Virus record (IMG/VR): IMGVR_UViG_3300000228_000003
Coordinates: 1-64,000 of that record
Source: a virus
DNA length: 64,000 bases
Direction: 5' to 3' (one strand)
Part shown: piece after piece, positions 17,553 to 26,315 of the stretch
How the letters are laid out: each line of letters starts with the position of its first letter
Numbering within the stretch: the first letter of the stretch is position 1
Translations under genes and position numbers: made by a program
Notes under the pieces: generated by a model
What the model saw: only the letters and a program-made list of their open reading frames with translations
Databases searched by the model: none
Told to the model about the DNA's origin: nothing

Positions 17553-17617
17553 TTGTGTCCTTTTAATATTAATATCAAGTATATGTTAATAGGTGAATAT
17601 TATTATGAGGGATTTAT

Positions 17618-18172
17618 ATGGAATACATATTATCTGTGTTACAAACATATAGTGATGCTTTTAAATATAATCTAGTAAAGAGGGCTTTAACTGTTATAGG
17701 TTATTTACATAGTATTGATTATCGCACCAGTCAATTATCGAAAATCTATGCTATAGATATTCTAATAGATTACTTAGATACTAAAGAGGAAATAGACCAA
17801 AGTGCACTAGATGAGTTCTTTATTGTTTTATCTAAATGTGTAGATAACTATTTATTGTGTTTAGGTATTATAATACACAGCAACACTGTGTTGTCTAAAA
17901 AAATAGAATTATTAGAATTTATATATGCTATGTTTACACTAGACCAAAATCTAGCTACACACGTATTACAGGTATTAGAGACAGATAGTAATAGATTACA
18001 GCAGTTTTCTAGTATGATGATGGAATATACTGAATGGACAGAAATAGATGTTATAGAAACGATACAGGAACTAGATAGTGAAATTATGTACGCATTAGAA
18101 GAGGTATATAAAAATACTGAAGCAAAAATAAGTAGACAACAGGATGAATATGACACTAATAGAATATTTTAA
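17618..18172 (+). CDS. Helical protein upstream of RNAP beta-prime C
   Basis: 184 residues, almost all alpha-helical and acidic (many Glu and Asp in the C-terminal third). It overlaps the beta-prime C-terminal gene by 29 bases in another frame, so the two are probably co-expressed. No motif recognised; a polymerase partner is a contextual guess. Confidence 0.65.
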   Translation: MEYILSVLQTYSDAFKYNLVKRALTVIGYLHSIDYRTSQLSKIYAIDILIDYLDTKEEIDQSALDEFFIVLSKCVDNYLLCLGIIIHSNTVLSKKIELLEFIYAMFTLDQNLATHVLQVLETDSNRLQQFSSMMMEYTEWTEIDVIETIQELDSEIMYALEEVYKNTEAKISRQQDEYDTNRIF

Positions 18173-19424
18173 TTATGGTTTAAAAAGTAGGTATTTTATA
18201 GATTTAGTGTGGTTACACGGTATACTATCTATACATTTAGACACCACTGTTAATAAGTATATAAAAAAAGATATTACTTCTTATAAAGTACTAGTTGATG
18301 GTGAGTTTATAAGTATAGAGGCGGATACAACTAAACCACTATTTAGTATAGGTGCACGAATACTAGTAAAAAAAGGTAGTTTAGATAATGTAGAAGAAGA
18401 CACATTAACTACAATTGGTTTAGCTATAGCTAACGCCGTAGTTTTAGTTTTTCCTTTTGGTAATCTTATACCATACATTAATAAAACATTTTCTATAAAA
18501 GAAATAGAAAGTAAATATGTATCACCTCTTTTATTAGAGCAAAATATAACAGTAGAGAAATATGACAATTTTACAATAGCAGTAAAAGCACTAGAGGGAT
18601 TAAGCGCACTTATTTCTATAGCTGGTACTAAGAAATCAATGATACCACCAGTTGGGATAAACGAGTACAAAAATAAATTAATTAAAGAACTAGATGAGAA
18701 GTATACTAGAGAAGTATGGACTACTGACAGAGGACACATAGCGTACTACGAGTCTAAACTAGTTGAATATCATAAAGAGTTTCTTGCGGATGACCCGTCT
18801 TATAATAAATTTATTACCAATAAGATTTTTAGTAACTCTATGGGTAAACAATTTAGAACCTTTGGTGCCGATGTGGAGTTTGACAAAAAAGATTTAAATA
18901 CATTATTAGTAATAAATCCGTTGTCAACTGGATATCCTAAAGATAGTAAAGCATTAGCTAAGATGTTAAATACATCTAGAGCAGGCTCTTACGATAGAGG
19001 ATTTAGTACTAGAGACGGAGGTGTAATTTCTAAAGAGTTATTTCGTTCTGTAAGTAATATTGAGTTTATTAATGGTGATTGTGGGTCTATACAAACATCT
19101 CCGGAATTAATAACACAACAAAACTATTTAAAATATCTTTTTAGATATAAAATGGAAAACGGTATACCTATACTGTTAACTAAAGAACTTCTTGAGACAA
19201 GTATAGGACAAGTAGTAAACTTAAGAACACCTAAATGGTGTAAGCAAAAACCTATAGGTAATTATTGTTCTACTTGCGTTGGTAAATTAGCTAGCAAGAG
19301 TAAAAAAGAGATTATAAATATAGTATCGGCTGTTGGGTCTACTGTTACTAAATCAGCATTAAAAGTTATGCATAATTCGCAGGTGTCTACTATTAAGATA
19401 GATTATTTTAAAACATTAAGCTAA
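18144..19424 (+). CDS. RNA polymerase beta-prime subunit, C-terminal part
   Basis: 426 residues. Residues 228-255 fit the bridge helix position and 279-312 (RAGSYDRGFSTRDGG onward) the trigger-loop region, ending in GDCGS, equivalent to the DCGT of bacterial beta-prime. Cys313, Cys366, Cys375 and Cys378 match the order and near-spacing of the second zinc site (E. coli Cys814, 888, 895, 898). It ends shortly after the equivalent of the conserved AVGIIAAQS helix. With the product of 10564-12069 it would form a complete beta-prime core. The two halves are about 6 kb apart. Confidence 0.88.
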   Translation: MNMTLIEYFNYGLKSRYFIDLVWLHGILSIHLDTTVNKYIKKDITSYKVLVDGEFISIEADTTKPLFSIGARILVKKGSLDNVEEDTLTTIGLAIANAVVLVFPFGNLIPYINKTFSIKEIESKYVSPLLLEQNITVEKYDNFTIAVKALEGLSALISIAGTKKSMIPPVGINEYKNKLIKELDEKYTREVWTTDRGHIAYYESKLVEYHKEFLADDPSYNKFITNKIFSNSMGKQFRTFGADVEFDKKDLNTLLVINPLSTGYPKDSKALAKMLNTSRAGSYDRGFSTRDGGVISKELFRSVSNIEFINGDCGSIQTSPELITQQNYLKYLFRYKMENGIPILLTKELLETSIGQVVNLRTPKWCKQKPIGNYCSTCVGKLASKSKKEIINIVSAVGSTVTKSALKVMHNSQVSTIKIDYFKTLS

Positions 19425-19435
19425 AGGATAAAAAA

Positions 19436-20113
19436 GTGACAGACATATTAGAAACATATAATAACACACCAAGTGATAAAAGTAACATACCTAAATATAA
19501 TCTGTGGGAAGATAACAAGATTCTACCGCAGGATATAAGTATAACGGAGTTAAAGATAACTAACACATTCGCGTTTTATTATAACCAAAGAGTTGACGCT
19601 GGTAAGACAACGTTTGAAGATGATGTTAATAAAGTGGTAGATAGATTATTATCTACTGGTAAATTAAGAATAAGAAATACTGGTGATAGAACAGATATAC
19701 TGGTACCAACTTTAAAAGAGTTTGTAGCTATAGAGTATGTAATACCAATAAAGAAGTTTAGCGATATTGAAAAACCAACTATTACTAGGTATAATAAACT
19801 AGCTTATAATATAGCTTGTCAGTATAGTAAAAATTTTAACGATAAACCAAACGCAGTAAGAGCTTTTCTAGCAAGAGACGTGCATGTTATTTTAGGAGAA
19901 GACTGCAAGTCGCCGATAAAGTTTATGTTAATATGGTCTAGTACTGGTATAACTAAATTAGATAAAAAAGTAGATTACATAACACTAGGTAATTTACCTT
20001 ATATTTTAAAGATATGTGAAACAGCAGGTATACCAGTATTTAATCTATATTTAGAAAGTAGTCAAAAAGACTTATTTACGTTCTTAGGTATAACAGATAA
20101 AATACAAAATTGA
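19436..20113 (+). CDS. Hypothetical protein downstream of RNAP beta-prime C
   Basis: 225 residues starting with GTG after AAAGGATAAAAAA. Mixed alpha/beta and basic in the middle, without a recognised motif. Eleven bases after the beta-prime C stop, hence one operon. It could be a polymerase-associated or DNA-binding protein; the sequence does not show which. Confidence 0.7.
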   Translation: MTDILETYNNTPSDKSNIPKYNLWEDNKILPQDISITELKITNTFAFYYNQRVDAGKTTFEDDVNKVVDRLLSTGKLRIRNTGDRTDILVPTLKEFVAIEYVIPIKKFSDIEKPTITRYNKLAYNIACQYSKNFNDKPNAVRAFLARDVHVILGEDCKSPIKFMLIWSSTGITKLDKKVDYITLGNLPYILKICETAGIPVFNLYLESSQKDLFTFLGITDKIQN

Positions 20114-20143
20114 TTTTTTGAACTTAAAACAAAAGGAAATAAC

Positions 20144-20650
20144 ATGGCACCAGAAGTAAGAACTAATAAGAAAGAAGCTGGCGATCTAACTGAAAAGCAA
20201 AGCACTGTAACAATTAAAGATAAAAATGATATTATAGAGACAAGTAACAGTGTAGAAAATACTGTTACTACTACTGATGTAACTATGGATGCTACTATTA
20301 TTGACACTACTACTAATACTAAGCAAGATGAACAACCGGTTGCGGCTAGTGAGGAAAAAATAATACACGCGCATAAAGACGAAGCAGTGATTAAAGTAGC
20401 TAATAGAACAACTGCTGCTGCTATGCTAATAGCTAGACTACCAAAAAATAAGATAGAATATATACTAGCACTAACAAGCGATATAAACGTTATTTTAAAA
20501 GAACTATGTGTACTACATAATAGTAATAATATAGTACTAGAGGATATAACTAGTACTTGCGGTGTACATATGTTCGAATATATTATAAGTAACTCTAATA
20601 GCGCACAAGTAAAAGTATTAATGAATATTATAAATAAAGAGGTTAAATAA
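20144..20650 (+). CDS. Hypothetical protein with disordered N-terminus
   Basis: 168 residues. Residues 1-75 are low-complexity Thr/Asn/Asp/Lys-rich and probably disordered; the rest looks helical. Starts after AAAAGGAAATAAC and runs directly into the gene at 20651. A long reverse-strand frame across this and the next gene is a shadow. Confidence 0.65.
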   Translation: MAPEVRTNKKEAGDLTEKQSTVTIKDKNDIIETSNSVENTVTTTDVTMDATIIDTTTNTKQDEQPVAASEEKIIHAHKDEAVIKVANRTTAAAMLIARLPKNKIEYILALTSDINVILKELCVLHNSNNIVLEDITSTCGVHMFEYIISNSNSAQVKVLMNIINKEVK

Positions 20651-21202
20651 ATGGCAAATGTAGACACAAGTGTAGTAGACCAAACTGTAAGACCAGTGTC
20701 AGTAGTAGACGCTGTGGCTAGTGTACTAAAGCAATCTAAAGACACAGCTACGAAATTACAAGATATAGCTAAAAGCAATAAAACAGGCGAATACGGCGAA
20801 CAGATTGGCGTGCTATTAAGAGACATAGCAACAATAAACAATATAAAAGATACTATATATTCTAGTAATTTGTCAGCAGTACAGCTTTCTACATTTACTA
20901 ACACTATGTCTTCTTTTCTTAATACACTAAAAGACATGATAGCTAAGAATGATAAATTAAACATAGATTTAATATGTCTTGTATTTATGGCATTAATAAA
21001 CGATAAAATAGATGTTAACATACTTTACGCACATGAGAATAGTTATAATAATGAAAAAGAAGCACAACTATTACATATGTTAGTACACACATTTAGATAC
21101 TTAGCAGATGCTGGTAGCAGAACAGTTAAACTTAAGGCAATAAATTTTGCTGTTATACCAGAACCGTATGGTAATATATTGAAAGAATACTTTACAAGAT
21201 AA
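20651..21202 (+). CDS. Hypothetical helical protein
   Basis: 183 residues, predominantly helical, starting immediately after the stop of the preceding gene (TAA then ATG). No motif recognised. Last gene of the 17618-21202 unit, with a palindromic terminator starting at its stop codon. Confidence 0.65.
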   Translation: MANVDTSVVDQTVRPVSVVDAVASVLKQSKDTATKLQDIAKSNKTGEYGEQIGVLLRDIATINNIKDTIYSSNLSAVQLSTFTNTMSSFLNTLKDMIAKNDKLNIDLICLVFMALINDKIDVNILYAHENSYNNEKEAQLLHMLVHTFRYLADAGSRTVKLKAINFAVIPEPYGNILKEYFTR

Positions 21203-21233
21203 CTATAGATGGGACATATGTCCCATCTATAGT
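21202..21233. terminator. 32-bp palindrome between convergent units
   Basis: A perfect 32-bp palindrome centred on GACATATGTC, between the plus-strand unit ending at 21202 and the minus-strand DNA polymerase gene ending at 21258. Probably bidirectional. Confidence 0.7.
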
Positions 21234-21257
21234 ATATTTTAAGTGTTTAGTAAAGAA

Positions 21258-22931
21258 CTAGAGCTGTTTTATGGTAGTAGCAATATTTTTTTTCAGTGTA
21301 AGTAAATTAGGAAAGTTGTACATAGTAGTACAATATTCTAAACTATTAACGGTACCAAATAAAGAATTTATATTCTGTAATTTAAATATGTCTTTATCAA
21401 TACCAGCGATGTCTATTACTTCTCTTTCAGTAGTAGCTTTACTAACATTACCAGCTTCTTCATTCGACGGGTAACCAGCTTCCTGGTCTGCGTCTCTATT
21501 ATGTCCTCTGATATTAGTAGCTAGTGTAGGAGCTCCTTTTATGTTTTTTACACCATTATCCTTAACATTATAAGATGGTAGTATAGCTATCCATTTATCT
21601 AAACCTAATATCTTATCATTAACTATAATAGGAGCCTTAGTACTTATTATACCACCATTTTCTTTATAGAAATAATATAAAGAGTTAACACTTCTTTTAG
21701 GATTAGAGTTAAACACATTAAATGGGCTAAGACCGCTTTGCATAGGTAAGTCGAACTTTAAGTCTCTTGTTACATCATCAGCGTGCAACATAGAAATGGT
21801 ATCCCATATATTGTATATAATAAAATGTAAAGGATACTTTTCAGCCATAATCTTAAACCAAGCATACTTAGCCAACCCTTCTGTTCCTGGTAAGGGTATT
21901 TTAAGTTTTTTATACTTATTACCTAGTACTATAGACAATATGCTGTCTAGACCATAACCACCTACTATTTTTTTACTGCCAGGTCTTAAAAAGTAATAAG
22001 CACACATACCGTCTATCCAGTAAAAACTAGCTGGTGCATAAACAGTATGCCACTGTTCAAAATATTTTAGTGGTTTAAACACACCGGCTTCGGTTGTTCT
22101 ATGTTTCTGTCCCTCTTGATAATCAAACACTTTATAATTATCTGGTAATGATGGGTCGCAAAACACATTCTTTGGGTCTATATTGTTTTTCTTAAGAACA
22201 TTTAAAACATATGGTACATCGAAGTCTATATTCCACACCTCTACAAAATCAGGTTGCCATAGGTGCAGTCTTTTAAATGTTTCTAAAATTAAATCAACTT
22301 CTGTATCACATATTAAATACTCTTTTTTTATATTATTAGTTATATCTGTTTTAGGCATATGCTCATTATATAAACTATTGAGTTTATCTTCTAAATCAGT
22401 ATGCTCTAAAACTATACATCTGTTAATAGCTACGAATAATTTATCGTGTGTAGCTATAGATATAATAATAATCTCCCCAGTAGTAACTAGCGTTTCGATA
22501 TCAAATCCACATACATCGTAAATAGCTTTATCTCCATGCAAGTCTGGGTATTTATCAACATAAGCTTTTTTTATGTGTACCCAACTAGACGTATCGGCAC
22601 CGTACAGGTAAGGTGACATAGCTACGTCTCTCATAGTTGGTTTATACTTATTTATTCCTAACCGGATAGCCGCATTAGCTGGTAAGTCTGATACTGTAGA
22701 AACATACTTTACTAAATTTTCAATATCTTCATACTCTTTTTTATCTTTATGATTTCTTTTATGCTGCTGTGTAATATAAAATGGTATTTTATAATCTTTT
22801 ACTATTTTTAAATTAGGCACAGTTTTACCATTATCATAATGAAGTTTTTCTTTTATAATATGTATATCATTACGTACACCATCTATTGCTGGTATGTGAA
22901 ATAGAAACTTAAATTCTTTTCCTAGTAGCAT
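21258..22931 (-). CDS. Family B DNA polymerase, exonuclease part
   Basis: 557 residues from the ATG at 22931, preferred over an upstream GTG (22961) because GGAGATAAG precedes it. All three proofreading motifs are visible: Exo I FDIE (Asp144, Glu146), Exo II NIDFD (234-238) and Exo III YNIWD (373-377). No palm motifs (SLYPS, YxDTDS) follow, so the polymerase catalytic half must be encoded elsewhere. Residues 480-510 are a charged, apparently flexible region rich in Glu, Asp, Asn and Ala. Likely the phage replicative polymerase, split into two genes. Divergent from the cassette gene at 23070. Confidence 0.82.
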   Translation of the reverse strand: MLLGKEFKFLFHIPAIDGVRNDIHIIKEKLHYDNGKTVPNLKIVKDYKIPFYITQQHKRNHKDKKEYEDIENLVKYVSTVSDLPANAAIRLGINKYKPTMRDVAMSPYLYGADTSSWVHIKKAYVDKYPDLHGDKAIYDVCGFDIETLVTTGEIIIISIATHDKLFVAINRCIVLEHTDLEDKLNSLYNEHMPKTDITNNIKKEYLICDTEVDLILETFKRLHLWQPDFVEVWNIDFDVPYVLNVLKKNNIDPKNVFCDPSLPDNYKVFDYQEGQKHRTTEAGVFKPLKYFEQWHTVYAPASFYWIDGMCAYYFLRPGSKKIVGGYGLDSILSIVLGNKYKKLKIPLPGTEGLAKYAWFKIMAEKYPLHFIIYNIWDTISMLHADDVTRDLKFDLPMQSGLSPFNVFNSNPKRSVNSLYYFYKENGGIISTKAPIIVNDKILGLDKWIAILPSYNVKDNGVKNIKGAPTLATNIRGHNRDADQEAGYPSNEEAGNVSKATTEREVIDIAGIDKDIFKLQNINSLFGTVNSLEYCTTMYNFPNLLTLKKNIATTIKQL

Positions 22932-23020
22932 TTTTCTTATCTCCAATGTAAGGCTATTCACAATAATTCTAACTATAGAAAATAATAAAACTACTTTCCA
23001 ATTTATTTTTATACTATATT

Positions 23021-23069
23021 ATTAATATAGAACATCTATATGGTGATACTAAAACAAAAAGGATTTACA
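23021..23069 (+). promoter_or_regulatory. TATGGTGATACTA leader/promoter element
   Basis: ATAGAACATCTATATGGTGATACTAAAACAAAAAGG-type leader with the start codon six bases after AAGGA. It is nearly the same as the leader at 30405-30455. Upstream AT-rich sequence is also shared, so the entire promoter region was duplicated with the gene. Confidence 0.6.
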
Positions 23070-23402
23070 ATGACAACGTTGGAAGAAACAGCTATTGCAG
23101 AAATGCGAAAAGACAGTATGCTAAATCAAGAAGTATCAGATGAGGATATACTGATAGGACTTAAATGGTTATCAAAAGTCTATGAAGCGTATAGTGCAAT
23201 AGAACTTGAAGATGGTAGTTTTGAAGATACCTCTTTCAAAAGTATCGAGGAGGTAGCTGATGCCATTACTATGGTAATAAAAAATTTATATGGCACGAAC
23301 GCAGCTGACAACATTACAGAGTTCCTTAATGAGAACGTTGTAAATGACCAGATGCGCTGCATTTTCTTAGCGGAGATATTAGATAAGTTATCGCCTGTTT
23401 AG
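23070..23402 (+). CDS. Small acidic protein, duplicated cassette copy 1
   Basis: 110 residues from ATG 23070; the ATG at 23040 lies in the conserved leader and is rejected. Acidic and helical. Clear paralog of the product of 30456-30788: both share EE-T-x-I-A-E-M-R-K-D-S-M-L near the start, SIE in the middle and ITEFLNEN near the end, with similar length. Leader and terminator are also shared. Function unknown; it may be an early anti-host or regulatory factor. Confidence 0.75.
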   Translation: MTTLEETAIAEMRKDSMLNQEVSDEDILIGLKWLSKVYEAYSAIELEDGSFEDTSFKSIEEVADAITMVIKNLYGTNAADNITEFLNENVVNDQMRCIFLAEILDKLSPV

Positions 23403-23405
23403 TAA

Positions 23406-23431
23406 GTATAAGCGAGATTACTCTCTTATAC
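23406..23431 (+). terminator. Hairpin terminator of cassette copy 1
   Basis: A stem with one mismatch (GTATAAG arms) followed by CCTCTATTATATTTTTTTT. It resembles the hairpin at 30792-30819 in sequence and position. The T-tract makes it a convincing intrinsic terminator. Confidence 0.75.
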
Positions 23432-23487
23432 CTCTATTATATTTTTTTTAATTTTGAATGATAAATCTTAATACATAAGGATAACAC

Positions 23488-24957
23488 GTGGTTGGCAACA
23501 AAACTTATCTAGATGATAAACAAAATGAAAACATAGAAAAAGTAATAGCACTAGAGAATATCGCACCACAACTAGAAGACCCAATTGTTGATGTGTTAGT
23601 AAAATATATAGCTGATATAAGAGCATTATTAATTAAACACGAGATTAATACTTCTGATGCGGCTTTTAATAATAAAGACATAGCAGTACTGTTTGGAAAA
23701 ATAGATACCGCATTAACCAATAGGTTCGGTGTATCGTTTAAACATTTTTATAACACGTTCGAAATAGCATATGCAATAATGCCTATAGCGCCGTACAATA
23801 ACCATGTCTTTAACGATAGACTTTATTATGCATATAATGATTTAATAAAACAAGCTAAGCATATTAAAGCAGCGGATGATTATATGCCAGATAATAGTGA
23901 CTTCAGAAAGTTTATAAAAGTAGCTAGTGAGTCTGTTACTGAAATGAAAGAAGCAGAAGTAATAATAGATTTTAAAAAGGCTAAGATACATTGTGATAAA
24001 CCTATTAATCTACCATTAACTTTAGACATAGCTGTTGTGTTTTTTCCGTCACAATTAAATACTAATGGGCTAACAGATAGGGAAATAGTTACTTGTATGT
24101 TACACGAGGTAGGACACGCTTTTACATACTTAGAACACTCTAGTAGACAAGTAAAAAATATATTATCCATTACAGATAAGATAAATACTAGTTTAAATGT
24201 AAAAAATGAATCACCAAGAAAAACTATGGAAATAGTATATTCTGATAGTGTTAATAAAGGTAAAACAGATAGTCAATATAAACTAGCTATAGTTATTAGA
24301 ACTATAAAAGAAATAATAGATACAAGCATAACACATTACGGAAGTAGCGATGCAGAAAGATTAGCTGATGATTTTGCTATCAACTTTGGACTAGGTAAAG
24401 AACTTGCTAATATTAGAGATATGTTTCACCGCACACAACTGAGGGTGAAGTATTTTAAGTTAGCTAGTAATTTATATGTACCTAAAACATTAATCTATTT
24501 ATTATTAGTAGAACTATTTTTGGGCCTGTTAGCCAGTGCGTCTATATTATTAATACCATTACTAATATTATCAGATGCTGTTATCATAGGTTTCATTGTA
24601 GGACTTATAGCACATGGTTTAACCAGAGGTAATGAAGTAAAAAGAGAATATGCTGTAACTAAAAAAGAGTTAATAAATATTAAATTAGAATTAATTAATA
24701 TTATTAAACAAACAGATAAACACAATGTAGCCACAGAACATGTTATAAGTGCTTATAACGAAGTTAAAGAACTTATAGATAGACAAGATGAAGAAAATAC
24801 TATGTTGACAGTTAACTTTGCGTATAAAACAATATGTGATTACATATTTGGTGCACCGAACACTAAAGCTATGGACGTAAATAGAATACTGTCATTAACG
24901 GATGAGTTAATTAATAATGATGTGTATATGGCATCTGCTAAAGTAAAAGGAATATAA
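23488..24957 (+). CDS. Membrane zinc metalloprotease (HEVGH, M48-like)
   Basis: 489 residues, GTG start six bases after AAGGA. LHEVGHAF gives the HExxH zinc motif (His206, Glu207, His210). About 80 residues later SDAERLADDFA offers a third ligand Glu near residue 291, as in M48-type gluzincins. Two hydrophobic segments follow at about 330-380, then a helical, charged C-terminal domain. It may process phage or host membrane proteins. A phage-encoded M48-like membrane protease is unusual. Runs into two further genes as an operon. Confidence 0.75.
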   Translation: MVGNKTYLDDKQNENIEKVIALENIAPQLEDPIVDVLVKYIADIRALLIKHEINTSDAAFNNKDIAVLFGKIDTALTNRFGVSFKHFYNTFEIAYAIMPIAPYNNHVFNDRLYYAYNDLIKQAKHIKAADDYMPDNSDFRKFIKVASESVTEMKEAEVIIDFKKAKIHCDKPINLPLTLDIAVVFFPSQLNTNGLTDREIVTCMLHEVGHAFTYLEHSSRQVKNILSITDKINTSLNVKNESPRKTMEIVYSDSVNKGKTDSQYKLAIVIRTIKEIIDTSITHYGSSDAERLADDFAINFGLGKELANIRDMFHRTQLRVKYFKLASNLYVPKTLIYLLLVELFLGLLASASILLIPLLILSDAVIIGFIVGLIAHGLTRGNEVKREYAVTKKELINIKLELINIIKQTDKHNVATEHVISAYNEVKELIDRQDEENTMLTVNFAYKTICDYIFGAPNTKAMDVNRILSLTDELINNDVYMASAKVKGI

Positions 24958-24958
24958 A

Positions 24959-25393
24959 ATGAACATTTCAGGCTTTTTAAAAAATACATTAGATAAAAAT
25001 CAACGTACTAGTGATGAGTTGTTTGTAGGGTATTACGCCTTTTCATTATTTGTAGTAAAACAGCTATTTAAAAAATACCCAGATATAGTATCAAAAGGTA
25101 TTACAGCTGACACTAAGGTAATCATTAAGAAATTTCTTAATGCTATTAACGAGCAAGTACCAGTTGATATAGGTAATATAAATTCTATTTTAGAAAAGAT
25201 TATAAATACTTTAAATAATAAAAGTAATAATAACATTATGGCAGAATCAACATTACAAGGTATGTTTGGCTATTATGATTTTATTTCGGCTAGCGAGTTT
25301 GATAAAATAAATGTTAATATTAAATACTTTAAAAACTCTTATAGCGTAGTGGCTGGTGATATAGACGCTATATCAGGATTACTAGATGTCTAA
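24959..25393 (+). CDS. Hypothetical protein in protease operon
   Basis: 144 residues, helical, starting one base after the protease stop with AAAGGAATATAAA upstream. Overlaps the next gene by eight bases. No motif recognised; co-transcription suggests a linked role with the protease. Confidence 0.65.
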   Translation: MNISGFLKNTLDKNQRTSDELFVGYYAFSLFVVKQLFKKYPDIVSKGITADTKVIIKKFLNAINEQVPVDIGNINSILEKIINTLNNKSNNNIMAESTLQGMFGYYDFISASEFDKINVNIKYFKNSYSVVAGDIDAISGLLDV

Positions 25394-26264
25394 TTTACCC
25401 AGAATTATATTAAAAAGAAAAATACGTACGTTTAAAGAACAACTAATAGATAATAACGGTATAAATAAAAAAGATTTTATGGAAGTAGTAAATTTATTTA
25501 GTGGACATGGTCTAGTAGAAGAAACATTTACTACAGTTAGAACTAAAACTAACTACAAAGTCGTTTTAAATATTATAGATAGAAAACTAGCTGAGTTAGA
25601 TAACACACCAGTAACACTTGTTGATATGTCGGAAGCTATTAGTACTCTAAAACATACAATAAGTAGTTATATACATATTTTAATAAAAGATTTTAATAAT
25701 TGTAATTTAGAATATTTTATGGAGAATATTAAAAATAGTGAGTACATATACTCTTATAATGGTAAAGATAAAGAAATACTTGATGAGCCTATTAGTATTA
25801 TAGAAGAATTACCACTGCTAGATGTTTTAACTAGTAGAAAACAATTTATATCTGATATATTAATAACAAATAATTATTTAAATGTTATAGATACAGAAAT
25901 AAAAAACATTTTAGAAACATTACCTACTGTAGATGCGTTTACACTAGGGTATTTGCCTGTGCTACATTATTTAACTTATAAAGAAATAACATTTGATAAT
26001 GTAGATTACGACGACCCAGTGTTGAAAAGAACATATACATTTAGAGATATGATGATTCTATTAAATAATAAAGAACATATACATCAAAAATTAAGTAATA
26101 TGCTTGTTGCATTAGATACTTTATGGACTAATTGTTTAACAGACAGTAGTCTAGATTTAGAAAATATTTATGAACAGTTAATAGAATACACTGAGTTTAT
26201 TAGTTGTAATAAAACAACTAATGTTCTACATCTTATGTCGATTTTAACTAAAAGTAGTGACTAA
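25386..26264 (+). CDS. Hypothetical protein in protease operon
   Basis: 292 residues, mostly helical, with a basic N-terminus (ILKRKIRTFKEQ) and a Leu/Asn-rich body. No membrane segment or catalytic motif. Its stop codon lies inside the terminator hairpin. Confidence 0.65.
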   Translation: MSNLPRIILKRKIRTFKEQLIDNNGINKKDFMEVVNLFSGHGLVEETFTTVRTKTNYKVVLNIIDRKLAELDNTPVTLVDMSEAISTLKHTISSYIHILIKDFNNCNLEYFMENIKNSEYIYSYNGKDKEILDEPISIIEELPLLDVLTSRKQFISDILITNNYLNVIDTEIKNILETLPTVDAFTLGYLPVLHYLTYKEITFDNVDYDDPVLKRTYTFRDMMILLNNKEHIHQKLSNMLVALDTLWTNCLTDSSLDLENIYEQLIEYTEFISCNKTTNVLHLMSILTKSSD

Positions 26265-26287
26265 GGGGATAACCCTTAGTCACTACT
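26253..26287. terminator. Hairpin between convergent units
   Basis: A 15-bp stem (AGTAGTGACTAAGGG and its complement) with a short GATAA-type loop. It spans the stop of the gene at 25386 and faces the end of the minus-strand gene at 26316. Confidence 0.7.
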
Positions 26288-26315
26288 GTGTTGTTTAGGA
26301 TATGGTCTAACGTCT

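Noticed and set aside
20062-21021. 319-codon reverse-strand frame
   Set aside because: It lies antisense across two well-supported genes with proper ribosome-binding sites, is Ser/Leu/Val-rich as antisense frames are here, and has no convincing start signal.
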